Below, in pieces: positions 8,135-15,834 of a stretch of DNA of 64,000 bases. The first letter of the stretch is position 1. Each line of letters begins with the position of its first letter. Position numbers and translations under genes: made by a program. The DNA is from CAVXXB01 sp963765585 (GTDB lineage: Bacteria; Calditrichota; Calditrichia; JAJRVZ01). The notes under the pieces are model-generated. The model saw only the letters and a list, made by a program, of their open reading frames with translations, did not search any database and was not told the DNA's origin. The DNA is taken from contig CAVXXB010000012.1 of NCBI GenBank assembly GCA_963765585.1, positions 124,001 to 188,000 on the forward strand, written 5' to 3'.

Positions 8135-9211
8135 ATGAATAAAACAGATGTATCACGCCGCAATTTTTTAAAACAAATGGGTGCGTTAACTGCGATGTCC
8201 ACCATGCCGCTTAGTCTGGTGGAATTATCATTTGCCGACCCGGCCAAAAATTTTATGTTTGCTTATATCTCCGATTCACATATTCAGCATATTTCCGGGA
8301 CTAAGTTTGTTAACAATTGGGATCGCGGACTGATCCGTGCCGTCGCCGAAACAAACCTGCTACAGCCAAAGCCGGATTTTGTTGTTTTTGGTGGCGATCT
8401 GGCACAACTGGGAACCAAGCCGGAACTGGATCATGGTGCAGAAATGCTGGCGAAATTGAATTATAAAACCTATTGTGTTCTGGGTGAGCATGATTATTAT
8501 CTGGATTTGGGTGAATACTGGTCAGAATTATTTGGTGATCACTATTACAGCTGGGATCATAAAGGTATCCATTTTGTTGTTTTAAACAGCATCCTGACAT
8601 TTGATAAATGGACCCATGAAAGATGGCCAAGTGCTGAGCAACGTATGCTTGAAATGGCGGGTCTTGATAACCCGAATGGATCGCCCTTTATGGTCGGCGA
8701 AAAGCAACGCGAATGGCTAAAGAAAGATCTGGAAAGTATTGATAAGGATACACCAGTGGTTTTGTTCTCACATTCACCGATTCAAAAGATATATAAAGGG
8801 TGGAATTTTTGGACAGACGATGCGGAACAAGTACAGGCACTGCTGAAACCATTTGATGATGTTACGGTGGTCTATGGTCATGTGCATCAGATTCAGTATA
8901 ATCAAATTGAAAATATCAGTTTTCATGCGGTAATGGCAACTGCCTGGCCATGGCCATATCCACAAAGTTATGCCCAGGCCGAAACCCATCTGCCAAAATT
9001 AACTGTGCCCATGAACAGAGCAGATCCATTTTTTGAACGTGATGCAACCGGATGGCAGTTTATTAATTTGAATTCGGGCCGGGTTACTATGGATTATAAT
9101 TTATATAATAACACCAATCGTACTGTTGCATATAATCCCAAAACCGGTAGACCTGAAGATACACAATTTCAGGATGAAGCCAAACGAGTGCCTGCTCAGA
9201 CTCATTTCTAA
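8135..9211 (+). CDS. Tat-exported calcineurin-like metallophosphoesterase
   Basis: Twin-arginine signal S-R-R-N-F-L-K at residues 7-13 plus a hydrophobic stretch, indicating export of the folded metalloenzyme to the periplasm. Binuclear metal motifs follow in order: YISDSHIQH, GGDLAQLG, GEHDYY (an E where most members have N in GNHD), SHSP and YGHVHQI. The substrate is unknown. It sits between two c-type cytochromes in one operon, which is unusual for this family. RBS AAGGAG before the ATG; length 358 aa is within family range. Confidence 0.88.
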   Translation: MNKTDVSRRNFLKQMGALTAMSTMPLSLVELSFADPAKNFMFAYISDSHIQHISGTKFVNNWDRGLIRAVAETNLLQPKPDFVVFGGDLAQLGTKPELDHGAEMLAKLNYKTYCVLGEHDYYLDLGEYWSELFGDHYYSWDHKGIHFVVLNSILTFDKWTHERWPSAEQRMLEMAGLDNPNGSPFMVGEKQREWLKKDLESIDKDTPVVLFSHSPIQKIYKGWNFWTDDAEQVQALLKPFDDVTVVYGHVHQIQYNQIENISFHAVMATAWPWPYPQSYAQAETHLPKLTVPMNRADPFFERDATGWQFINLNSGRVTMDYNLYNNTNRTVAYNPKTGRPEDTQFQDEAKRVPAQTHF

Positions 9212-9222
9212 AGGAGAAAACC

Positions 9223-9639
9223 ATGCCGCAAAAAAAGAAATTATTACTTATAAAAATAACAGCTATTATGGCCATCGCGTTAATTGCCGTGCTCGCTTAT
9301 GCTGATGAGTTTACAAAAAAGGATCTTGAACGCTGGCAGCAGGAATATATGAGCGTGGTCGAAAAAGGACGTGTATTATGGGGGAGTCCGGAATTGGGTA
9401 CCAATGGAGTTGCCTGTGGTCAGTGTCATCCCAATGCGGCCAATACCCATCCGGAAACCTATCCCAAATTTCAACAGCAATTAGGCCGGGTTATTGCCCT
9501 GCGCGATATGATCAACTGGTGTATTATGAACCCGCTGGAAGGTCCCGTTCTGGCACTGGACAGCCCGGAGATGATTGCACTGGAATCCTATGTGATGTAT
9601 GAAAGACGGGGCGTTGCGCTAGATCCGGGGAAGCACTAG
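9223..9639 (+). CDS. Monoheme c-type cytochrome, SoxA-like C-terminal region
   Basis: 138 aa with an N-terminal signal (1-27) and one heme site C-G-Q-C-H at 65-69. The segment after the heme (LRDMINWC followed by LDSPEMIALESYVMYERRG) resembles the region around the conserved cysteine in SoxA-type cytochromes (IN.CR...E..AL..Y....RG), so it may be a distant SoxA/TsdA relative. It probably exchanges electrons with the di-heme peroxidase two genes upstream. RBS AAAGGAG. Heme binding is certain from the motif; the subfamily is inference. Confidence 0.8.
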   Translation: MPQKKKLLLIKITAIMAIALIAVLAYADEFTKKDLERWQQEYMSVVEKGRVLWGSPELGTNGVACGQCHPNAANTHPETYPKFQQQLGRVIALRDMINWCIMNPLEGPVLALDSPEMIALESYVMYERRGVALDPGKH

Positions 9640-9644
9640 GTTTA

Positions 9645-9835
9645 AGTTAGGAGTTAGGAGTTAGGAATTGGGGATTAGAGATTAGAAGTTAGAAATTGAA
9701 GGCAAAAGTTAAAAGGCTAAAGGCTCAAGGAAGAAGTATGACAGCGCACGGATAATACAGGATACCTCCCGTCGGTTTTTCCCATTATCCATTTACCTTG
9801 CTCCTTGATCCTTGTGCCTTTAGCCTTATTCCTTC
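9645..9835. repeat. 7-bp repeat arrays, inverted around the spacer
   Basis: TTAGGAG/TTAGGAA/TTAGAGA/TTAGAAG units run from 9647 to about 9699. AAAGGCTAAAGGCTCAAGG (about 9708) is answered by CCTTGTGCCTTTAGCC (about 9810), so the two halves can pair. This separates the convergent cytochrome and Fur-family genes and may act as a structured 3' end, but it lacks a clean T-tract. Confidence 0.7.
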
Positions 9836-10261
9836 TCACTTCTTGTTACATTCGGCGCAGATGCCCATATACTCCAGGCGGTAGTTTGTAGTGGTAAAGT
9901 TGTTTTTTTTCTTTATCTCTTCAGGTGACACGGGTAATTTAAAATCTACATCAATTATTTCACCGCAATCGACACAGACGAGATTGAGATGAGGTATTAA
10001 GTTTGTGTCATAGCGGTTTTCCTGATGTTCAAAATCTATTTCTTTAATCAGTTCCATTCTGACCAATGTCTCTAACGTATTATAAATTGTGGCAAAACTG
10101 ATACCGGTTTTAGCCTTTATTTCCTGGAATATTTGCCTGGCACTGGGATGGTCTTCACGGCCGGCGACAAAATCGATAATAGCCATTCGTTGTTCCGTAA
10201 TCCGGAACCCGGATTGCCGGAGTATGGTGAGCATCTGATCTTTTGATTTTCTGAGTGACAT
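9836..10261 (-). CDS. Fur family transcriptional regulator, PerR-like
   Basis: 141-aa metal-dependent repressor. The winged-helix DNA-binding part spans 1-85 (GFRITEQRMAIIDFV, SFATIYNTLETLV); the structural zinc site is formed by C96-x-x-C99 and C135-x-x-C138, with His91 in the regulatory-site region. The PerR assignment rests on length, the two CxxC pairs and proximity to a peroxidase operon; Fur or Zur-like function is not excluded. No Shine-Dalgarno precedes the ATG; instead a 15-bp perfect palindrome ends 4 bp upstream of the start codon and may be an autoregulatory site or a translational hairpin. Confidence 0.85.
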   Translation of the reverse strand: MSLRKSKDQMLTILRQSGFRITEQRMAIIDFVAGREDHPSARQIFQEIKAKTGISFATIYNTLETLVRMELIKEIDFEHQENRYDTNLIPHLNLVCVDCGEIIDVDFKLPVSPEEIKKKNNFTTTNYRLEYMGICAECNKK

Positions 10262-10265
10262 ATAA

Positions 10266-10296
10266 GATGTAGTCCATCTTTAAGATGGACTACATC
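10266..10296. promoter_or_regulatory. Perfect 15-bp inverted repeat directly upstream of the Fur/PerR gene
   Basis: GATGTAGTCCATCTT and AAGATGGACTACATC are exact arms separated by one base, located 5-35 bp before the start codon. It does not match the textbook PerR box or Fur box. It could be an operator for this regulator, an RNA hairpin over the ribosome site, or a member of the interspersed hairpin repeats. Confidence 0.5.
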
Positions 10297-10331
10297 GAAT
10301 TTAGCCAAAACACATGCATATCGAAACCTAT

Positions 10332-10793
10332 TTATGGTTTATTTCCCGGCAGAACATATATTTCTTTGTTCCCAACTGCGTTGCCAATTGCACTGCCGAG
10401 CAACATGCCTGCAGCCGGCAGAACAATATATACAAGACCTTGTGATCCACTCCCCGGGCCAGGCTCAGGTGCCGGAATGAGCAGCGCCCAAACAAACCCG
10501 ATCGCAGCCCCGTAGCCCAGACCTTTTAGTGCGCCTTTACCGCGTTTAAGATAACTGACTGATTGAATGCTATCGGTTGCATACTCGATGCCATGACTTA
10601 TGGTTGTGGTCGAATCGAATATCACGTCATTAGATTTTATTTTTTCCCCGGTTATTAAATTAATTTGGATCTCTTCCCCAGTCAGCCGTTTATTTAACTC
10701 GGTATATGAAATGTTTTCCTTACCCATCATATAAGTTGATACACAAGATGAGAGAAAAAGACATAAGATTCCTGTAACAATTATTTGCTTCAT
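10332..10793 (-). CDS. Small lipoprotein with glycine-zipper segment, unknown function
   Basis: 153 aa. Lipobox L-S-S-C at 14-17 shows lipid anchoring. The middle (30-80) is a short beta-rich module resembling bacterial proteins that mention a gene-product-like IQI.L..GEKI..NDVIF pattern; the rest contains a glycine-rich hydrophobic segment (GALKGLGYGAAIGFVWALL) and a second one (GMLLGSAIGNAVGN), both like glycine zippers. I do not recognise a named family. It stands alone on the minus strand, upstream of the Fur/PerR gene by about 70 bp. Confidence 0.7.
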   Translation of the reverse strand: MKQIIVTGILCLFLSSCVSTYMMGKENISYTELNKRLTGEEIQINLITGEKIKSNDVIFDSTTTISHGIEYATDSIQSVSYLKRGKGALKGLGYGAAIGFVWALLIPAPEPGPGSGSQGLVYIVLPAAGMLLGSAIGNAVGNKEIYVLPGNKP

Positions 10794-11038
10794 ACTGACA
10801 ATCCTTTCCGGATAGTATAAAAATATAGCGTAATCCTGATGCTGATTGTGCCGGAGATAAAAACGGTGGGGGTCTTGATCAGATGGTTCAGGCTGATTAA
10901 AATATTATCATTAAACGAAGGTGATTCGGTTTAAATTTCCCTATATGGCGCATTTTAAATTATTTAAATAATATCGTAGAAAAAAAAGAGTATGTTTTAT
11001 TTCCAGGATGCCAGAGGCCTGATGAACCAAACAAAAGT

Positions 11039-12596
11039 TTAGACAATCCAGGGTCTTTTTCTTTCGCCCAGAGTATTTAGCACATTAATGGCAATATTGA
11101 CATCATCCACTATCTGAAAATCGAACATACCGACGCAGATAAAATCAGCGCCGTTTTCAAAGGCATACCTGAATCCGTCATCCGGCGCAATGGCGCCGCC
11201 GGCCAGAACTTTAAACGCGATCCATGGTTTATCAATCTTGCCCATTACCTCAATCGTCTGGTTGGGAAACAGATCGAACATATTGTCATGAAATTTGTTG
11301 TGATCGAGAAACCGCTTGCGATCCACAGTAAATTCTTCGCGGAACTCCGCCGGGTGGGCTGACCAATAGCGGTCGTGGTGACAGGTTTTTACATAATAAT
11401 CCACCGGGATACCAGCCTGCTCACAGGCTATGACTACCTGGATCGAGTGCGCACCAACGCCTACCATATAGCCCTGATTCCTGGCATAATCCAATGATTT
11501 GGCCAGAAAATCGAGTTGACCATTCTGGACCAGATTATCACAACAACCGCCCTGAATGTATAATGTGGTAGTACCGCCATCTATGGCCTTATCAATTTCT
11601 GTGGTCATATCTTCAGGAGAGGGGTACACCTGGGCGAAGGTCTGCATTTTTCCACCGGATATATTCAGATATTTGTGCAGATGGGGAAACTGATTTGGTA
11701 CCACATTCATCATGTTAATTCCAGCCCGCTCGGCCAGTTCGATGGTCTCATATATCTTTTTTTCGGTATTATAGGCTTTGAAGAGAGAGGATACATAAAG
11801 CAGATCCCGCGAATGTGACCAGCCACCGATCAGGTTGCAACCCAGCGTCATTCTGCTGATTTCCAAATCGCCCAGACGTCCGCGGGGCAAATCCCCTTTC
11901 AAATCTGTCAGAGTGCTGTCACTTACTTTAATAGTCGCACCGGTAATGGCATTGACTTTTTCCCAGTGATATTTCTTGTATGCACCATAAAAGAATACGC
12001 CAAACACAGGTAGCAGTGCCAGATTCCGCATTGCCTCGCGTCGTTTGACGAAAGTATCGGGATCAATCTTTTGTACCTCGCCTCTTTTTTTCTTCTTTGT
12101 TTGAGGGGACTTACTATCATCATCACGTATCAGTGACATTATAAAATAGTCAAAGCGATAGGCCGTTCCAGTTGGGAATATGGTAACTATGATCAGTGCA
12201 ATAATTTCTATCAGGGTTTTATTTACGATGATATAATGTCCTTCAACGGGTACGCCGAATTCCATACCGACGAAGGGTGGATGGGCCATATAATAGAGAC
12301 TCAATAATACGATGCCCCAAAATGCGGTTTGTTTTACCCATACACCGAGAATCAATCCAAGCCCGATAAGAATTAATCCCCAGACATTAAGAAAGTCGAC
12401 TACTTGTAATACATCGGGACTGGCAGCCATCCATTTGAATATTCCGGAAAAAATGCCTCTTGAAGTAGAGAGAAATCCGGCGGCAGTCCATTCCGGTGTG
12501 AGCAGTTTTGCGATTCCCTCGTACATCAGATGCCAACCGATGAAGATGCGCAATACGGTAAGAATCAGTCAGCTGCAGGTTGGAGTATTTTTTCAT
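11039..12596 (-). CDS. DoxX-like membrane domain fused to an aldo/keto reductase-like barrel (frameshift near the start)
   Basis: Residues of the intact 504-aa frame: 1-140 DoxX-like four-helix membrane module (RIFIGWHLMYEG, GLGLILGVW); 140-180 basic linker; K-R-R before a fifth hydrophobic helix (LALLPVFGVFFYGAY); 225-504 an aldo/keto-reductase-like TIM barrel (TLGCNLIGGWSH, QGGCCDNL, CHHDRYW, ENGADFICVGMFDF). The frame starts at a TTG inside the first helix. Reading through to the ATG at 12594-12596 gives MKKYSNLQLT, the expected beginning, but one extra A (CTG-A-CTG, near 12567) breaks the frame. Membrane-anchored oxidoreductase is likely; substrate unknown, and the usual catalytic tetrad is not obvious. 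Confidence 0.75.
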
Positions 12597-12611
12597 TGCA
12601 AATCCCGATAG

Positions 12612-12720
12612 AAGTTAGAAGGTTGAAATTAGAAATTAGAAGTAAATAACCAATAACTAAGTACTAATTCCCAATTCCCAGTTCGCAATTCCAAATCTTA
12701 CCAATGAATATAATTTGTGA
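12612..12720. repeat. Degenerate 7-bp repeat array (TTAGAAG / CCAATTC)
   Basis: GAAGTTAGAAGG, AAATTAG, AAATTAG, AAGTA on one side and CTAATTCCCAATTCCCAG on the other. It fills the gap between the DoxX fusion and the CotH-like gene end. Confidence 0.6.
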
Positions 12721-12764
12721 GAGGAATAACTCCAAGAAAAGAAATGAAAAAAGTTTCGGGGGGA

Positions 12765-14282
12765 TTACTTTTGTAGAAGGAGTTTTTTTGAACCGGATAG
12801 ACGGCCATTAGTGGTGAGTGTAGCGAAGTAAATACCACTGGCAAAATCGGCGGCATCCCATATTACCTCATGATATCCCGCTTGTTTCAAACCAGAAGTC
12901 AGTATTGCTATTTCACGACCCCGAATATCATAGATGCTCAACTCGATATCGCTGAGGGCTGATAGCCGATAGCCGACAGCCGTCCGCGGATTAAAAGGAT
13001 TGGGATAATTCTGATATAAGTGTGCTTCAGAGGGGACTGAGGCGGCAGAGATAACCGGAATATCAGATGTCTGACTGAGTTCTGTCAATTGTTGCCTCAC
13101 ATTTTCCCGCCGCTCAAGTATAAACGTCTTTAGTCCGGGCACACGATCTACTTCCTGATCCAGGGCGATCTCAATTTGATCATTGGTGTACATTTTAAGC
13201 GTATCTGCCACATAAGCATCGCGGATCAACTCTGCCAGCATATCAATCCTGGTAAAGAATTGAATCTCCGGATAAATAGTTTTCGAGGTATTCGCTGATA
13301 TAATTCAGATATGAATTTTTATATGTTTCATTGGCCAGCATGCGGGTGATTAACGGATGTTGTGATGGTTCATCCAGAATATCAAGATCCGCACCACGGC
13401 CACGTGCTGCAAAGGCCAGGTTGACATCCCATATAATCCATTGGAACCGTTTATCTGTTACATGATGATACAAATAATAGTTTGTGGCCGAACTCAGATA
13501 GGAATCGAGATTGACAAATAAATTATTTGCCGCCCAGCCTCTGATATAGTCGCCCGTGTCAAAAATAGTCTCCAGCGAATCACTGAACTCATCATCGGGT
13601 AAGTCTATTTATAACATTCAGAAAGTGAATCAAATCCTGCCAGTTATTTTCCTTCTCATTCGTCTTTAATTCAAATTGCTCATAATACTCTTCCTGTTCA
13701 TTTCCTTTCCAGGTGAGATCAGCCAGTTTTTCGGCTTTGTACAGATTTCCGTCATTATCGTTAAACCGATGTTGAAGAAACGTTTTATCCACATGTTCAA
13801 CCAGGGTATAGAATCCATGATACGTATCATTTATAAAAACGCGGGCGAAATTTGCTCTGGGCGCGGGAATATCATGCTCATACAGGAAATCTAAAAACAG
13901 TTTTTCACGGAGCATGGTGGGATCATTCCAGCCATTATTAAGACTTACTTTTTTCAATCCATTAAATCTGTGGTCTTTATATTTGTTGAATTTAATGCGC
14001 AGAGATTTTTTATCTCCGGGGTATCCCCAGAATGATGAGAAACCTTTAAAGCGTACTCCAATATTATCATAGAGACACATCATTAATTTTAACATGGGCC
14101 GGGATATATTCGCCTGTGTCCTGGCTTTTATATAGTGAGTCTAAATAGTCCGTCTGATCAAAATAAAAGTAAAAATCGATAATTTGTGGGTTGGTAAAAA
14201 CCTCATCCCCGGGATGCTGTGCCTTAAGAGGTAAGAGCAGTGAAATAAATATGAGGAATGATGTAGATGTAAAAAGTTTCAA
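12765..14282 (-). pseudogene. CotH-kinase-type secreted protein with T9SS sorting domain, three frameshifts
   Basis: Signal peptide, then a CotH-type domain in pieces: IDFYFYFDQTDYLDSLY, RFKGFSSFWGYPGDKKS, LREKLFLDFLYEHDIPAPR, HGFYTLVEHVDKTFL, NLYKAEKLADLTW and WIIWDVNLAFAARG. It ends with NQNYPNPFNPRTAVGYRL...KKLLLQK. CotH proteins are atypical kinases that phosphorylate secreted proteins. Frames break near 14080 (one base lost), near 13605 (one extra A) and near 13270 (one base lost); restoring each rejoins normal family sequence, so the gene is recent. It follows the toxin-like gene on the same strand after 133 bp and may form an operon with it. Confidence 0.8.
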
Positions 14283-14312
14283 AAATTATGACCTTTCTTG
14301 ACTCTCTGGTTA

Positions 14313-14392
14313 CGAAGTTGTACTTCGGAACCGGGTATGCATCCGAAGTTCAACTTCGGAAAAAATACCCGTTCCCAAGTACAACTTGGAAC
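14313..14392. repeat. Cluster of three perfect hairpins
   Basis: CGAAGTTGTACTTCG (14313-14327), TCCGAAGTTCAACTTCGGA (14342-14360) and GTTCCCAAGTACAACTTGGAAC (14371-14392). All share the core AAGTTxxACTT, so they are one repeat family. They occupy the whole spacer between the toxin-like gene and the CotH-like gene. Confidence 0.75.
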
Positions 14393-14415
14393 GTAATTCA
14401 ACTTATAATGATTAT

Positions 14416-15834
14416 CTAACGCATCAGAAGCATTTTTCGTGACTGGACGGGTCTGCCATCGACCATTAATCTGTAGATATAAGTTCCGCTGGCAAGATGT
14501 CCGGCAGACCACTGCACTAAATGAGATCCAGCCTGGGCCTGCCCCGAAACCAATGTTGTCACCTTTCTTCCGCGGATATCATAAATGCTTATGTCAACAT
14601 GGCTGATAGCCGATAGCTGATAGCCAATTGCCGTTTCCGGATTAAACGGATTGGGATAATTTTGCATCAGGGTAAATGCTTCCGGTTGTTGTGACAGACC
14701 CTGGTTAATTCCTGTGGTCTGGACTTCGACCAGTTTTACATCACCCCATAGTTCGCCGTGATTACCATTTACCGAAAGATCCGGGGTAATGGTAACGCCA
14801 TCACCCAGGTATTCAGTCACATCAAAGCGCCAGTAGCCAATCAATCCACTGTCGGCGGTGCTATAATAAGTTGACCCGAGTGTGTCGGCAATGGTGGTAC
14901 GAATTTGTGATGTGGACCTTGCGGTATTCCATATGCGTACTTCGTCGATCAGACCCTGAAAACGTTGATCAGAAGCATTTTGCCGACCGCCGACTAAGAA
15001 GTAATTTGCAGTGTTATAAAAATCACCGATATTACCACTTCCCGGTTGCGAATGAAACAAGACACCATTGAGATAGGTTTTGATTTCACTCTGATCATAG
15101 ACCACAGCAATATGAAGCCACTGATTTTCAGGCGACTCGTATTGTGTCGCCTGCCAGTTCCATCCGGGTGAGGAATTTGTGATCGCCCAACGAATGGTAC
15201 CATCCTGGGTGCGGAACAACTCGTATTCCCCTTCTTTATTAATGATCATGCCGCCATAAGGATCATCGATGCCCGGCCCGGTGGGATTAATCCAGGCTTC
15301 CATTGTCAGGGTCTCTGTTACACGAAGGGTATTTGAGGAGCCCATATCCACATATCCGGTAACATCCGTTTCATTAAATTGAAGTGCCTTTCCATATACC
15401 GGTGGTTTACTTGCGTATTCCTTGCTGTCGAAACCGTACAGCAGTTGGATAGAATCACCGGTCACACCGGTATAACCATAGTAGTCAGCTGAAACGTAAT
15501 CTAAATTTCTTCTTTTGATGTTTAGTTTCTGCCGCGTTTTGTCAATGATAATTGATTCATCTCCATTTCTGGTAAAAAGATTATCAATATCCAGGTTGTA
15601 CGGCGTATCACTCAGATCAATCTGGGCCATGATGCTATCCATATCAGGATATGACCATACGGCACGTCCCATTTGAAAATTATCTTCAATCCAGGAGGGT
15701 ACATCCGGGTCGCCCAGAATGACATCTGTTTGAATAAAACTCCGGTCATGAATGGCCATTTTAAGTGTATTGGGATTGATCCGTACTTTATTAAACCGTG
15801 TTCGGTAAATTTTATCATATGCGGCGAAATCTGA
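14416..15834 (-). CDS. LamG domain plus T9SS sorting domain: C-terminal half of the binary-toxin-B-like fusion
   Basis: Frame open for 473 codons from 15834. It begins SDFAAYDKIYRTRFNKV with no start codon of its own and no ribosome site, directly at the point where the upstream toxin frame stops; a loss of two bases in a TA run (ATATAC for ATATATAC near 15835) explains the break. An unassigned segment comes first; a LamG/concanavalin-like domain follows (ALQFNETDVTGYVDMG, LTMEAWINPTG, WLHIAVVYD, IDEVRIWNTARS, SGLIGYWRFD). The tail is NYPNPFNPETAIGYQLSAIS...SRKMLLMR, the T9SS signal with in-frame 7-bp repeats. The domain probably binds carbohydrate or a cell-surface ligand. Confidence 0.85.
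   Translation of the reverse strand, partial: SDFAAYDKIYRTRFNKVRINPNTLKMAIHDRSFIQTDVILGDPDVPSWIEDNFQMGRAVWSYPDMDSIMAQIDLSDTPYNLDIDNLFTRNGDESIIIDKTRQKLNIKRRNLDYVSADYYGYTGVTGDSIQLLYGFDSKEYASKPPVYGKALQFNETDVTGYVDMGSSNTLRVTETLTMEAWINPTGPGIDDPYGGMIINKEGEYELFRTQDGTIRWAITNSSPGWNWQATQYESPENQWLHIAVVYDQSEIKTYLNGVLFHSQPGSGNIGDFYNTANYFLVGGRQNASDQRFQGLIDEVRIWNTARSTSQIRTTIADTLGSTYYSTADSGLIGYWRFDVTEYLGDGVTITPDLSVNGNHGELWGDVKLVEVQTTGINQGLSQQPEAFTLMQNYPNPFNPETAIGYQLSAISHVDISIYDIRGRKVTTLVSGQAQAGSHLVQWSAGHLASGTYIYRLMVDGRPVQSRKMLLMR

Noticed and set aside
10266..10296. Canonical PerR or Fur box
   Set aside because: The palindrome does not match the TTATAATnATTATAA or GATAATGATAATCATTATC patterns.
12765..14282. 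Programmed ribosomal frameshifting in the CotH-like gene
   Set aside because: Three breaks of different direction without slippery heptamers; indels in decay or sequence error are simpler.
14313..14392. Rho-independent terminator between the toxin-like and CotH-like genes
   Set aside because: On the coding (minus) strand the stems are not followed by a T-tract; the A-run lies on the wrong side. Better explained as interspersed hairpins.
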